64,000 nt of DNA from Flavobacterium phycosphaerae (GCF_010119235.1 NZ_JAAATZ010000001.1:526501-590500), one strand, 5' to 3'. Positions 16,725-26,212 are shown, counted from the stretch's first letter. Notes: generated from the letters alone by a model not told the origin. Numbers and translations: made by a program.

Positions 16725-18632
16725 TTAGGCTTTTGCTATTACTATTTTTGAATTGTCGTTCTTGGCTATGGTTTCTCTGAATTTTCTATACTCTTCGTAC
16801 TTGGTTTTATCGTAAAACCCTTTTTTAATTATTAACTTTCGTTTGCATATAATTTTGTTGTCACTTGTTGCGGCAAACTCTATTTTATAGTAACCAAATT
16901 CATTGGTCAGTTCTGTCCCGTTAGGTTTTGCTTCTACCATAAATCCTTCGGGAAGGGTAATTTCAGTTTCATCTTCGTTGGTATACCCTCTTTGTATTTC
17001 AAAAGGAAATTCACGGTTTTTGTATTTTTTAGGAACATTAGAATTTTGGTTAAAGGCATTCAAAGCAAACATCAACTTTCCTCCTGAATTTTGAGCGTAA
17101 CCTTCGGCTTGCAGCTCTAACTCTTCGGTAAACTCTATGCTTTTCGGATTATTATTTAAAGTAATTTTTTTGATGGTCAAATTGTTAATATTATCAAACT
17201 CTTCTTTATACTGCTTAATTTGATTTTCTCTACTCATTCTTTCTTTTCCAAATTCATTATCATATTCTAATCCTTTGGAGACCATATTAACTTTTCCAGT
17301 AAAATTACCCTCACTGGTTAACTGATAACTTCCCTTTAAGGTTTTTATAGTTTCATTCTCTGAAAATAATTTTGTTCTCACAATTTCTCCACCTTCCGGT
17401 TTGACTACCAAAACCGTTCTGTCATCGGTAAAATCGCCTTGAAATCCAAAAGGATGAATTTGACTGGTACATTCTAACCACATTGGTCCATTGGCTGTTG
17501 GTAAAGTCAAAATAACGTGATTCCCCTGAACAGAAGCGATATCGTTTTGGACATCTTGCCTGTTTGTTCCTGCATAAACTACTGTATAATAAGAAGGCAC
17601 TCCCACTGATTTTAACAAACAACGAGTATAATTGGTCAGTGCTTTGCAATCACCATAACCAAACTTATCAACTTCTTTAGCATCCATAGGTTTCCAACCT
17701 CCAATACCTACCTGAACACTTACATATCTTGTTTTTTCCTGAACATATTTATATACAATTTTAGCTCTCTCAACAGGATTGTTTTCATTCCCAATCAGTT
17801 GCTTTATTTTCAGAACTGTTTCTTCGGGTATTTCTTCTGTATCAGCCAAAAGTGCCTCATACATCCATTTTCCAAATTCTGCCCAACTGGAAGCATTTCC
17901 TTGGACATTTTCAAGAGAAAAATTTTCAAGACCAAAATAAACTACAGGGAAAATTTTTTGAAAATCAGGACTTAATTCTTCTCGCCTTTTGGCAGCAATA
18001 TTTTTAACCGAATAGTGGATTGAATTGACGGATTCCGTTTTAGTGATTGGTAATGATTTTGAAAAATTAATTTCCTTGATTTTAAGTTTTAACTCAGGTT
18101 TAAAATTAATCGTTAAAGCAACATTTTCAACACCAACAAGATACTCTTCTAACGGGAGCCAAGACGGAATAAATGCCGTATTAGAGGTCTCTGTTTCGGT
18201 TTCTATAACCATTGTAAAAGGATAAGCTATTGGAGTATAATCAAGATATAAAGCTCTGTTATCATTAAAAATAGAAATGCCATCGGCAACACTGGTATCT
18301 TTAAAATCTTTCCTTTTGTATGTTTTTATTTGTTGGCCAAATGCATTATACACTGTAGCTTCAATTTTGTTTATTTTTCTTCTTTTATCATAGTGCTCAG
18401 ACAAGTCTAATGAATTCAATCCTAATTCATTTAGAATTGTGATTGCATGATTAGATTTCAAAATCATTGAGTTTTGAGAAGAGATAGTTATGTTCATTTC
18501 GCTTAAACGAACGACAGCATTAGCATTTTGTTTTAAACTATCAGGGATTGCAGCAACAGCATAATTTGAAGTTTGACTAAAAACCGTTAAGGAAATTAAG
18601 GTAAAAAGGAATGGTAAAACAGTGAGCCTCAT
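16725..18632 (-). CDS. DUF3857 and transglutaminase-domain protein
   Basis: 635 residues with a signal peptide (MRLTVLPFLFTLISLTVFSQ). It has an N-terminal DUF3857 domain, a transglutaminase core with Cys in FGYGDCKALTNYTRCLL and His in GNHVILTLPT, then WLECTS where an Asp is usual. A C-terminal beta-rich domain follows. It is probably periplasmic or surface-exposed. Family members in Bacteroidota occur as tandem pairs like this one; substrates are not known. Confidence 0.85.
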   Translation of the reverse strand: MRLTVLPFLFTLISLTVFSQTSNYAVAAIPDSLKQNANAVVRLSEMNITISSQNSMILKSNHAITILNELGLNSLDLSEHYDKRRKINKIEATVYNAFGQQIKTYKRKDFKDTSVADGISIFNDNRALYLDYTPIAYPFTMVIETETETSNTAFIPSWLPLEEYLVGVENVALTINFKPELKLKIKEINFSKSLPITKTESVNSIHYSVKNIAAKRREELSPDFQKIFPVVYFGLENFSLENVQGNASSWAEFGKWMYEALLADTEEIPEETVLKIKQLIGNENNPVERAKIVYKYVQEKTRYVSVQVGIGGWKPMDAKEVDKFGYGDCKALTNYTRCLLKSVGVPSYYTVVYAGTNRQDVQNDIASVQGNHVILTLPTANGPMWLECTSQIHPFGFQGDFTDDRTVLVVKPEGGEIVRTKLFSENETIKTLKGSYQLTSEGNFTGKVNMVSKGLEYDNEFGKERMSRENQIKQYKEEFDNINNLTIKKITLNNNPKSIEFTEELELQAEGYAQNSGGKLMFALNAFNQNSNVPKKYKNREFPFEIQRGYTNEDETEITLPEGFMVEAKPNGTELTNEFGYYKIEFAATSDNKIICKRKLIIKKGFYDKTKYEEYRKFRETIAKNDNSKIVIAKA

Positions 18633-18682
18633 TAATACTAAGTTTTACCAAATATAAAAAAATTATGTTTTCTTTGGTAATC

Positions 18683-19135
18683 TTATTCTTTATTTTTTGT
18701 ATCAATTACAATAGTCACCGGGCCGTCATTAAGCAGGGCTACTTTCATATCAGCACCAAACTGACCGGTTTGTACTTTTTTGCCGATTTCGGTTTCCATT
18801 TGTTTGATAAAAGCTTCATACATGGGAATGGCGACATCGGGTTTGGCCGCTTTGATATAGGATGGGCGATTGCCTTTTTTAGTATTGGCCTGAAGGGTAA
18901 ATTGACTCACAATAATCATATCACCGCCCATGTCTTTGAGCGATAAATTCATCACGTCATTGGCATCGCCAAAAATTCTGAGGTTGGCTATTTTGGCGGT
19001 CAACCAATCGATATCGTCTTGGGTATCGGCGTCTTCAATACCAATTAAAACCAACAATCCGGCTTTAATATCGGCCACTCTGACTTCTTCAATAGTAACA
19101 GAGGCTTCCGCAACTCTTTGAATAACCGCTTTCAT
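18683..19135 (-). CDS. dtd: D-aminoacyl-tRNA deacylase
   Basis: 150 residues, the usual length. It removes D-amino acids (and Gly from tRNA-Ala) from mischarged tRNAs. Both signature loops are present: IIVSQFTLQANTKKGNRPSY and LLNDGPVTIVIDTK. It starts 2 nt after the rsgA stop, so the two are co-transcribed. Confidence 0.97.
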   Translation of the reverse strand: MKAVIQRVAEASVTIEEVRVADIKAGLLVLIGIEDADTQDDIDWLTAKIANLRIFGDANDVMNLSLKDMGGDMIIVSQFTLQANTKKGNRPSYIKAAKPDVAIPMYEAFIKQMETEIGKKVQTGQFGADMKVALLNDGPVTIVIDTKNKE

Positions 19136-19137
19136 GA

Positions 19138-20121
19138 TTACTCTGATTTTCGGGTTTGATCACTGGCTATGCGGTCATCGTTGTAAATATCAGAACGGTA
19201 ATGTTCGTCATCGCCTTCCAATATTTTGAGGTAGCTGTTGTAACGTGACCAAGCAATTTTGTCTTCCTCCAGAGCGGCTTTGACAGCGCAATGAGGTTCT
19301 TCTTTGTGCAAACAATTGTTGAACTTACATTGGTCTTTCAACTTAAAAAACTCAGGGAAAAAACCACTGATTTCGGTTGGCTCCATATCTACAATTCCGA
19401 AACCTTTGATTCCAGGGGTGTCAATGATTTTGGCACCAAAAGACAAGTCGTACATTTCGGCAAAAGTGGTGGTGTGTTGTCCTTGTTTACTTTGTTCGGA
19501 GATGTGCTTAGTTTTCAAATTCAGCTGCGGCTCCAAAGCATTGACCAAAGTAGATTTTCCCACTCCTGAATGGCCCGAGAACATACTTACTTTTCCTGTC
19601 ATCATTTCTTTCAGTTTATCGACACCTTTTTTTTCTGTAGAAGAAATTCGCAGGCATTTATAGCCTATTTCGGTATAGATGTGCTGTAAATACAATTGCT
19701 CATCTAACATTGCATCATCAAAAGTGTCAATTTTGTTAAAAATCAAAACTGCTTCAATACCATAAGCTTCAGCCGTAACCAAAAAACGGTCGATAAAACT
19801 GGTGGTCGTTGGCGGATTATTGATGGTAATCAACAAAAAAACAATATCAATATTAGACGCAATAATATGAGTTTGCTTGGATAAATTAACCGATTTTCGA
19901 ACGATGTAATTCTTTCGGTCGTGAATATTATGAATGGTTCCGGTAATATCATCGGAAGTATCGTCTAATTCAAAATCTACCACATCGCCCACTGCTATGG
20001 GGTTGGTGCTTTTGATACCTTTCATCCTGAATTTTCCTTTGATGCGGCATTCAAAAACTTGCTGGTCTTCGGTTTTCACGGTATACCAACTTCCGGTAGA
20101 TTTATAAACGAGTCCTGTCAA
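19138..20121 (-). CDS. rsgA: Ribosome small subunit-dependent GTPase A
   Basis: 327 residues. It is a late 30S maturation GTPase with circularly permuted motifs: NKID (G4) comes before GHSGVGKSTLVNAL (G1) and DTPGIKGFG (G3). An N-terminal OB fold and a C-terminal zinc knuckle (CKFNNCLHKEEPHC) are present. It is first in the rsgA-dtd transcript. Confidence 0.97.
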   Translation of the reverse strand: MTGLVYKSTGSWYTVKTEDQQVFECRIKGKFRMKGIKSTNPIAVGDVVDFELDDTSDDITGTIHNIHDRKNYIVRKSVNLSKQTHIIASNIDIVFLLITINNPPTTTSFIDRFLVTAEAYGIEAVLIFNKIDTFDDAMLDEQLYLQHIYTEIGYKCLRISSTEKKGVDKLKEMMTGKVSMFSGHSGVGKSTLVNALEPQLNLKTKHISEQSKQGQHTTTFAEMYDLSFGAKIIDTPGIKGFGIVDMEPTEISGFFPEFFKLKDQCKFNNCLHKEEPHCAVKAALEEDKIAWSRYNSYLKILEGDDEHYRSDIYNDDRIASDQTRKSE

Positions 20122-20200
20122 AATTGATTATGAATTATAAATTAGGAATGACAAAGGTAAAAAAATGCAACCGTTATTGTATTTAAAGTAGGTTCAAATA

Positions 20201-20230
20201 AAAAAAGTTGCCATTACTGACAACTTTTTT
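20201..20230. terminator. Terminator after the 20236-21891 gene
   Basis: A 10-bp stem AAAAAAGTTG / CAACTTTTTT with loop CCATTACTGA, just past the minus-strand stop at 20236. A and T runs on both sides make it bidirectional in form. Confidence 0.75.
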
Positions 20231-20235
20231 GTGTT

Positions 20236-21891
20236 TTAATCTTGTAAAATCATTCTTCCGATTTTATCTTTTGATTTTCGGGAAGCGTAGATTATATATT
20301 CGTTATCCGTTTTTCGGTAATAAATTCCCGGACGTAAAACCAATTCGTTTTTAATTACCTCCTCAGGGTCTTTACGGGTAATGTTTCCTTTATCATCAAA
20401 AATAAACAGCGTTGGAACAGCATTATTGTAGTTGCCTAAAGACTTTATTTCTTCAATATCAGTTATCCCTTTATTTTTTACATTATCATTAAAAATAATA
20501 TTTAATTGTCCGTTGTGGTACATAGGCAAAGCACTCAAATATTCAGGGCCTCTTCCCATTACACCAAGAGGGATGGCCATTTCAACACCAACACTAAACG
20601 AACCGTTACTTCCTCCGGCAAATAAGTTGAAAGTAGCAACTGTAACTGATGCTGACTGCTCTTTAGCCACCACATTGCTCCACTCTAACGAACCGTCAGG
20701 TTTAAGACTATTAACAATCATTTCGTTCATCGTATAGGTAATAGGCTGTAGACCAAATGGGCCAATTCCCTGCTTTTGCCCCACATAAATCATTCTGTAT
20801 TCAGAAATCACAATCAAGCCGCCGTCATTTTTTTCAACGATGCTGTGAATAACGTACAAGGGTTTTACATCTTTACCTTTATTGGCTCTTCTTTGTCCCA
20901 ACAATTTTACTTTAGTTGGCATATCAAATTCGTTGAACTTTACATTTTCGGTAGTGTTTTTGGCCAAATTTACAGTGATGTTGTATACTCCCTTAAGCTC
21001 TTTGTTGGCTTTACCGTTATCGCGAACGCTCGAATAAAACCCTGTTAACTTAACATCATTTTTTGAAGTAGCCATCATACTGCAGTTGATGATTTCCTTA
21101 TCGACGATGTCAATTTTAACCACTTCCTTTTTATAACCGTTGGCTTGCTTAAAAATATGCAACTCAACTTTTTCTTTCTTTTCTTTTAATTTTTTATCTC
21201 TGTATCCTTCGTTTACTACCAAGAAAACATCGTCTTTGTTGTTTACATCAAAATCCGAGATGGTAAATTGGTAATCCTTTTTGTTATCGTCATAGGACAC
21301 CTTGTCTTCGGTAGAAAAAGCAGCTTTCATGTTTTCATCAAAAAGCTTGATTTCATATTTCATAGCATCTTCTTTTTCAAAAAGTGCGGTGTGCATTACC
21401 AATATCATTTGGTCATCCGGAGATTTTTTGAAATAAAAACCACCACGGTCTGAACTTCTGGCTACGATAGATTCGAATAACGTAATCATATCTTTTCCTA
21501 AAATGCCATTTTCCGAAATAGGCATAGCTACTAAAGTGAATTTTTTTTCTTTGCGGTGAAATACGCTTCCGATAACATATAGCTTGTCGTTCAACAAGGC
21601 TATTTCCTCAAATTCAAGGTCTTTATCGTTTAATTCAGGAAGAACAATAGGATTTAATGAAAGTTGTTTCATTGCTTTAGAATCAAATGTTTTCAAGAAA
21701 TAATCTGATTTTCCTTTGAGCACCAAGGTGTAGATTTTATTATTGGCTTCTCCTATAATTTTGACAATTTTACCCTTGTCGTCAGTGATTTCCTCACCAT
21801 AGGTCATGTTGATCTTATCGATTTTGTTTTGGGCATTCAAGCTTATGCCACTGCAAACAAAAAGGATAAAACCCAAAAAGATTTTTTTCAT
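20236..21891 (-). CDS. Secreted protein of unknown function
   Basis: 551 residues from the ATG at 21889-21891, chosen because it gives a clean signal peptide (MKKIFLGFILFVCSGISLNAQ); an upstream ATG would add 15 polar residues. No domain is recognised. The sequence is rich in alternating hydrophobic strands with repeated 'YVIGSVF / IYVGQ / LFIFDDKGNI'-like pieces, suggesting a beta-propeller. Terminators flank it on both sides, so it is monocistronic. Confidence 0.7.
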   Translation of the reverse strand: MKKIFLGFILFVCSGISLNAQNKIDKINMTYGEEITDDKGKIVKIIGEANNKIYTLVLKGKSDYFLKTFDSKAMKQLSLNPIVLPELNDKDLEFEEIALLNDKLYVIGSVFHRKEKKFTLVAMPISENGILGKDMITLFESIVARSSDRGGFYFKKSPDDQMILVMHTALFEKEDAMKYEIKLFDENMKAAFSTEDKVSYDDNKKDYQFTISDFDVNNKDDVFLVVNEGYRDKKLKEKKEKVELHIFKQANGYKKEVVKIDIVDKEIINCSMMATSKNDVKLTGFYSSVRDNGKANKELKGVYNITVNLAKNTTENVKFNEFDMPTKVKLLGQRRANKGKDVKPLYVIHSIVEKNDGGLIVISEYRMIYVGQKQGIGPFGLQPITYTMNEMIVNSLKPDGSLEWSNVVAKEQSASVTVATFNLFAGGSNGSFSVGVEMAIPLGVMGRGPEYLSALPMYHNGQLNIIFNDNVKNKGITDIEEIKSLGNYNNAVPTLFIFDDKGNITRKDPEEVIKNELVLRPGIYYRKTDNEYIIYASRKSKDKIGRMILQD

Positions 21892-21947
21892 TTTGGTTGT
21901 TTTAAAATAGTACTGATTGTTTTTATTGTTGCACAATGATACAAAAA

Positions 21948-21972
21948 AAACCTACTGAATTACAGTAGGTTT
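21948..21972 (-). terminator. Terminator of the aromatic amino acid operon
   Basis: Stem AAACCTACTG / CAGTAGGTTT, with a run of eight T on the minus strand, 22 nt after the stop of the DAHP synthase gene. Confidence 0.85.
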
Positions 21973-21994
21973 AAAAATTTAAAGAAAAGCGGTT

Positions 21995-23077
21995 TCAGCC
22001 GTTAATTATTTTCTCTTGGTGACTGATACTTTCCTGGTGAATGGCTTTGAAAAGTTTTAGGATAAACTCTTCGCTCAAGCCTTTTTCTTCTCCGTCTAAA
22101 ATCATTTTTCCTAAAATTTCATTCCAGCGTTTGTTTTGCAAAACAGCTACATTTTTGGCTTTTTTAAGTGCTCCTATTTGTTCTGCTACTTTCATTCGGT
22201 TGCCTAAAATCTCTAATAATTTACCATCAGCAATATCAATATTGGCACGCAATTTTATCATCTCCGTATTGTAATCGTCTTCTTCGGTCGTCATTTTTTT
22301 GACTTTCAAATCTTCAAATATTTTTTTCAAAACGGTTGGCGTAACTTGTTGTGCGGCATCGCTCCAAGCATTATCCGGGTCGATGTGGGTTTCAATAATC
22401 AATCCGTCATAATTCAAATCCAAAGCTTGTTGTGACACTTCCTGAATCATATCTCTTTTTCCGGTAATGTGTGACGGGTCACAAATCAGTGGTAAATCAG
22501 GGAACCGGCTTTGCAATTCAATCGCCAATTGCCACTCAGGGATGTTTCGGTATTTGGTTTTTTCATAAGTAGAAAAACCTCTATGTATCACGCCCAATTT
22601 CTTAATTCCGGCATTGTACAAACGCTCTACACCACCAATCCACAAAGCTAAATCAGGATTCACCGGGTTTTTTACCAAAACAATTTTATCAGTACCTGCC
22701 AAAGCATCGGCAATTTCCTGAACTGCAAACGGGTTTACCGTAGTTCGTGCTCCAATCCACAACACATCAATATCGTGTTCTAAAGCCAACTTAACGTGAG
22801 CCGCATTAGCCACTTCGGTTGCCATCAACAAACCGGTTTCAGCCTTTGCTTTTTGTAGCCATTTTAGTCCAATGGCACCCACACCTTCAAATCCACCCGG
22901 ACGCGTTCTTGGTTTCCAAATCCCGGCACGATAAATACTGACATCGGAATTTTTAAGTTCGTGAGCAATTTTTAAAACCTGCTCTTCGGTTTCAGCACTG
23001 CAAGGCCCTGCAATTACCAAGGGATGCGTCAATTTAAAATCATCCAACCATTTTCTGTTATCCATTGTAATATTCAT
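21995..23077 (-). CDS. aroF: Bifunctional 3-deoxy-7-phosphoheptulonate synthase / chorismate mutase
   Basis: 360 residues. An N-terminal DAHP synthase of the AroAI-beta/KDO8P type spans residues 1-255: VIAGPCSAE, AGIWKPRTRPGGFEGVG, LVKNPVNPDLALWIGG, LICDPSHITGKRD. A C-terminal AroQ chorismate mutase spans about 265-350 (IDIADGKLLEILGNRMKVAEQI). This order is the reverse of Bacillus and is typical of Bacteroidota. It catalyses the first shikimate step and the branch-point reaction to prephenate. It is last of four genes under the aromatic leader attenuator. The symbol is by function. Confidence 0.94.
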   Translation of the reverse strand: MNITMDNRKWLDDFKLTHPLVIAGPCSAETEEQVLKIAHELKNSDVSIYRAGIWKPRTRPGGFEGVGAIGLKWLQKAKAETGLLMATEVANAAHVKLALEHDIDVLWIGARTTVNPFAVQEIADALAGTDKIVLVKNPVNPDLALWIGGVERLYNAGIKKLGVIHRGFSTYEKTKYRNIPEWQLAIELQSRFPDLPLICDPSHITGKRDMIQEVSQQALDLNYDGLIIETHIDPDNAWSDAAQQVTPTVLKKIFEDLKVKKMTTEEDDYNTEMIKLRANIDIADGKLLEILGNRMKVAEQIGALKKAKNVAVLQNKRWNEILGKMILDGEEKGLSEEFILKLFKAIHQESISHQEKIING

Positions 23078-23081
23078 AGCT

Positions 23082-23933
23082 TTATTTTTTTCCGTTTAAT
23101 ATCTCTTTGATTCTGTTCGTGTTTTGCATTTCGTTGAAGACAGCTTCGTAATTTTCGTCTTCCAGTAATTTTTTAAAGTGTGTCAAATTGGAAATGTATT
23201 CTTCCAAACTTTTGATGACATGTTTTTTGTTTTGCCTGAAAATGGGTGTCCACATGACCGGGGAACTCTTGGCCAAACGCACCGTACTTTCAAATCCGCT
23301 GCCCGCCATATCAAAAATATCGCGTTCGTCTTTTTCCTTCTCCACCACGGTTTTTCCGAGCATGAACGAACTGATATGCGACAAATGCGACACATAAGCA
23401 ATGTGTTTGTCGTGCGATTTCGGATCCATATACCGAATGCGCATCCCCAATTTTTTGAACAATTCCATGCCGCGTTCCTGTAATTTAAACGTGGTTTTTT
23501 CGACTTCGCAAATGATATTAGTCTTGTCTTGAAACAATCCTCTTACAGCAGCTGAAGGTCCTGAAAACTCAGTTCCGGCTATGGGATGCGTGGCCAAAAA
23601 ATTTCTTCTGTTGGCATGATTGCTTATCGCTTCGCAAATCGGAAGTTTAGTAGAACCCACATCAATTACTAACGTTTCTTCTCCTATTACATCCAAAACT
23701 TTAGGCAAAAGTACTAAACCAATATCAACCGGAACGGAAACAATTACTAAGTCAGCTTTGTCTAAATCTTCCAAAGAAGCTTTGTCGTCAATAATGCCTA
23801 ATTTAATAGCTTCCTCCAAATGGTTTTCATCAGCATCAATCCCAAAAACGGTGGCATTTTCATAATGCAATTTGATATCCAATGCCATTGAACCACCTAT
23901 TAATCCTATTCCTATTATGTGTATTTTTGTCAT
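23082..23933 (-). CDS. tyrA: Prephenate dehydrogenase
   Basis: 283 residues. It oxidatively decarboxylates prephenate to 4-hydroxyphenylpyruvate for tyrosine. NAD fold IHIIGIGLIGGSMALDI at the N-terminus, SVPVDIG, DVGSTK, and LATHPIAGTEFSGPSAA with the substrate-binding His. There is no fused chorismate mutase, as that activity is on the next gene (4-nt gap). Confidence 0.95.
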   Translation of the reverse strand: MTKIHIIGIGLIGGSMALDIKLHYENATVFGIDADENHLEEAIKLGIIDDKASLEDLDKADLVIVSVPVDIGLVLLPKVLDVIGEETLVIDVGSTKLPICEAISNHANRRNFLATHPIAGTEFSGPSAAVRGLFQDKTNIICEVEKTTFKLQERGMELFKKLGMRIRYMDPKSHDKHIAYVSHLSHISSFMLGKTVVEKEKDERDIFDMAGSGFESTVRLAKSSPVMWTPIFRQNKKHVIKSLEEYISNLTHFKKLLEDENYEAVFNEMQNTNRIKEILNGKK

Positions 23934-23992
23934 AAAGTCATAAATTTAAAAGTCGAAAGTTCAAAAAACTACAACTTCATAATTCGTAATTT

Positions 23993-25144
23993 TTAATTCG
24001 TAATTCTCGAAATGGCTTCTTCAATTTTCTGTTCCGTAACGCAGAGTGAAAACCGAATATAACCTTCGCCGTTGCTGCCAAAAATGGTTCCCGGCGTGAT
24101 GAAAATATTTTTATCTACAAGTACTTCATCAATAAACGCTTCAGAAGATTTTATGCCTTCCGGAAGTTTGGCCCAAACGAACAGTCCAACGCTTGCTTTA
24201 TCAAAAGTACAATTCAGTTTTTCGGCAAGTTGGAATATTAAATTTCTTCTTTTGGTATAAATCTCATTTTGTTTTTCGAACCAATCTGTTCCCAATTTTA
24301 ATGCTTCAATGGCACCTTTTTGAATGCCGTAAAACATACCGCTGTCCATATTGCTTTTTACTTTCAATACCGCATCAATTAAAGTAGCGTTCCCCATAAC
24401 CATCCCCACACGCCAACCGGCCATATTGTAAGTTTTTGACAAGGAATTTAACTCTAAAGCAATGTCTTTGGCTCCCTCTATTTGCAAAATTGACAATGGG
24501 TTTTTATTCAAAACAAAACTGTACGGATTGTCGTTTATGATTAAAATACGATGTTTTTTACCAAAAGCGATTAGTTGTTCAAACAGCTCTAAAGTCCCGT
24601 TAGCGCCTGTCGGCATGTGCGGATAAGAAACCCACATTAGTTTAACTTTTGATAAATCTTGTTGCTCTAATTTTTCAAAATCCGGTTGCCAATTAGTACT
24701 TTCCTTTAAATCGTAAAACACGGCTTTGGCCTGAACCAATTCGGTTACCGAAGCATACGTAGGATAGCCCGGATTCGGAATTAAGACTTCATCTCCTTCA
24801 TTTAAAAAAGCCAACGAAATGTGCATAATCCCTTCTTTGGAACCAATCAACGGGAGAATCTCAGTATTGAAATCCAAACGCACCTGAAAATGATTTTGGT
24901 AAAAATCAGCCATGCCTTTTCGCAATTCCGGTAAGCCTTGATAGCTTTGGTATTCGTGGGCTTTGTCATCAAACATGGCTTTACTCATCGCTTCTATTAC
25001 GGTTGTATCAGGGGTCAAATCGGGGCTACCAATACCCATATTGATAACGGGTTTCCCTACCGAAATCATTTGGCGCACTTCACGCAATTTTCGCGAGAAG
25101 TAATATTCCTGAACGCTGGCTAAACGGTTGGCTGTTGTTATCAT
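23993..25144 (-). CDS. Class I/II PLP aminotransferase (probable aromatic/aspartate type)
   Basis: 383 residues of fold-type I. GIGSPDLTPD near the N-terminus, NPGYPTYASV, DNPYSFV, and LNSLSKTYNMAGWRVGM carrying the PLP Lys. By position between pheA and tyrA it should transaminate phenylpyruvate and 4-hydroxyphenylpyruvate. By sequence it also resembles LL-diaminopimelate and alanine aminotransferases, so specificity is inferred from context. It overlaps the end of pheA by 4 nt. Confidence 0.88.
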   Translation of the reverse strand: MITTANRLASVQEYYFSRKLREVRQMISVGKPVINMGIGSPDLTPDTTVIEAMSKAMFDDKAHEYQSYQGLPELRKGMADFYQNHFQVRLDFNTEILPLIGSKEGIMHISLAFLNEGDEVLIPNPGYPTYASVTELVQAKAVFYDLKESTNWQPDFEKLEQQDLSKVKLMWVSYPHMPTGANGTLELFEQLIAFGKKHRILIINDNPYSFVLNKNPLSILQIEGAKDIALELNSLSKTYNMAGWRVGMVMGNATLIDAVLKVKSNMDSGMFYGIQKGAIEALKLGTDWFEKQNEIYTKRRNLIFQLAEKLNCTFDKASVGLFVWAKLPEGIKSSEAFIDEVLVDKNIFITPGTIFGSNGEGYIRFSLCVTEQKIEEAISRITN

Positions 25145-25968
25145 TGTTTTGCATTTTTATATTCGCCCAATACTTTGAAATGATTGGTCATTATGGCTAA
25201 AATTTTCATTGCTTTTTCGTAGTGTTTGTACTTTTCGAAAACTACATCCACAAAAAACGAATACTGAAAAGGAGTTTCAATAATCGGCATCGACTGGATT
25301 TTGGTCAAGTTTAATTTGCAATTCGTCATTACGTTTAACACTGTGGCCAAGCTTCCCGGCGTATCATCCAACTCAAATTTTAACGAGGCTTTGTTAATTT
25401 CATCTTTGGCTACTTGACTCTCTTTTTTACTGATGATAAAAAAGCGAGTCATGTTGTTGTTTACCGTTTGAATTTCGGAAGCAATAATGGTTAAATCATA
25501 CATACTGGCGGCCACTTTACTACCAATAGCCGCAATCCCTTTTATCTGGTTTTGATGAATTCTGCGGGCGGTTTCAGCCGTATCTTTATCTTCCACCAAT
25601 TTGATTTTCGGGTATTTTTTCAAAAAATCCATGCATTGCAAAAGGGCCATCGGATGAGAATGCACTTCCTGAATTTCGTCTAATTGTTGTCCGTTCAACA
25701 CCATTAAATTCTGAATAATATCTAAATAATATTCGCCAATAATATGGAACTCATTTTTGTCAATCAAAGCGTAATTCGGAATAATGGAACCCGCAATAGA
25801 ATTCTCAATCGCCATCACCGCCAACTGGGCTTTGTCACTCAGCAAGCTATCCGTAAGTGCTTCAAACGACAAGCATTCGTCAATTTTCACATTTTTCTGA
25901 AAATACTCGAGCGCCACCTGATGATGAAACGAACCTTTGATTCCTTGTATTGCAATTCTCTCTTCCAT
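25141..25968 (-). CDS. pheA: Prephenate dehydratase
   Basis: 275 residues from the ATG at 25966-25968; the frame is also open to a TTG three codons upstream, but that start would run into the terminator's T tract. It converts prephenate to phenylpyruvate. AIQGIKGSFHHQVALEYF, MAIENSIAGSI, and the TRFFIISKKE loop are visible. A C-terminal ACT domain (SLKFELDDTPGSLATVLNVM) would bind phenylalanine for feedback control. It is the first structural gene after the aromatic leader. Confidence 0.95.
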   Translation of the reverse strand: MEERIAIQGIKGSFHHQVALEYFQKNVKIDECLSFEALTDSLLSDKAQLAVMAIENSIAGSIIPNYALIDKNEFHIIGEYYLDIIQNLMVLNGQQLDEIQEVHSHPMALLQCMDFLKKYPKIKLVEDKDTAETARRIHQNQIKGIAAIGSKVAASMYDLTIIASEIQTVNNNMTRFFIISKKESQVAKDEINKASLKFELDDTPGSLATVLNVMTNCKLNLTKIQSMPIIETPFQYSFFVDVVFEKYKHYEKAMKILAIMTNHFKVLGEYKNAKQ

Positions 25969-25984
25969 TATAGTCAAAAAAAAA

Positions 25985-26006
25985 AATCCCGATTTTCATC
26001 GGGATT
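25985..26006 (-). terminator. Attenuator terminator before pheA
   Basis: A 9-bp stem AATCCCGAT / ATCGGGATT with GAAA loop and a run of about eleven T on the minus strand, ending roughly 8 nt before the pheA ATG. Its 5' arm (26000-26008, ACAATCCCG) can instead pair with CGGGGTTGT at 26048-26056 late in the leader ORF. That pairing is 9 bp with one G-U and excludes the terminator. Confidence 0.85.
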
Positions 26007-26040
26007 GTATCTTTAGTTTATTGATTTTAGTTTTAAATCA

Positions 26041-26112
26041 CTACACGACAACCCCGCTTCTATCCCAGAAGAAATAAAAAGAATTGTTATAATATGTAGC
26101 GTTTGATAACAT
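26041..26112 (-). CDS. Aromatic leader peptide (attenuator)
   Basis: A 23-codon ORF, too short for most callers, 72 nt before pheA. Residues 6-16 read TYYNNSFYFFW: seven aromatic codons in ten (3 Tyr, 3 Phe, 1 Trp). The stop is TAG at 26041-26043. The antiterminator strand lies at codons 19-22, just after the aromatic run. A ribosome stalled for charged Tyr/Phe/Trp tRNA would leave it free, and one that reaches the stop would cover it. Sensing all three aromatics fits an operon that includes the first shikimate enzyme. Translation has not been shown. Confidence 0.85.
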   Translation of the reverse strand: MLSNATYYNNSFYFFWDRSGVVV

Positions 26113-26212
26113 AACTGTGCTTTGTTGTTTGGCTAAAATAAAAAAATAAAGTGTAGGTTTTACACAAACGAAATAAAAAATTTAAGGCAACGTTTTCGTA
26201 ACTATAGATGAT

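Noticed and set aside
20201..20230. The loop CCATTACTGA shared with the queA terminator (11328-11350) as a meaningful motif
   Set aside because: Two copies in 64 kb in otherwise unlike stems is weak; it may be common descent of terminator DNA but needs a genome-wide count.
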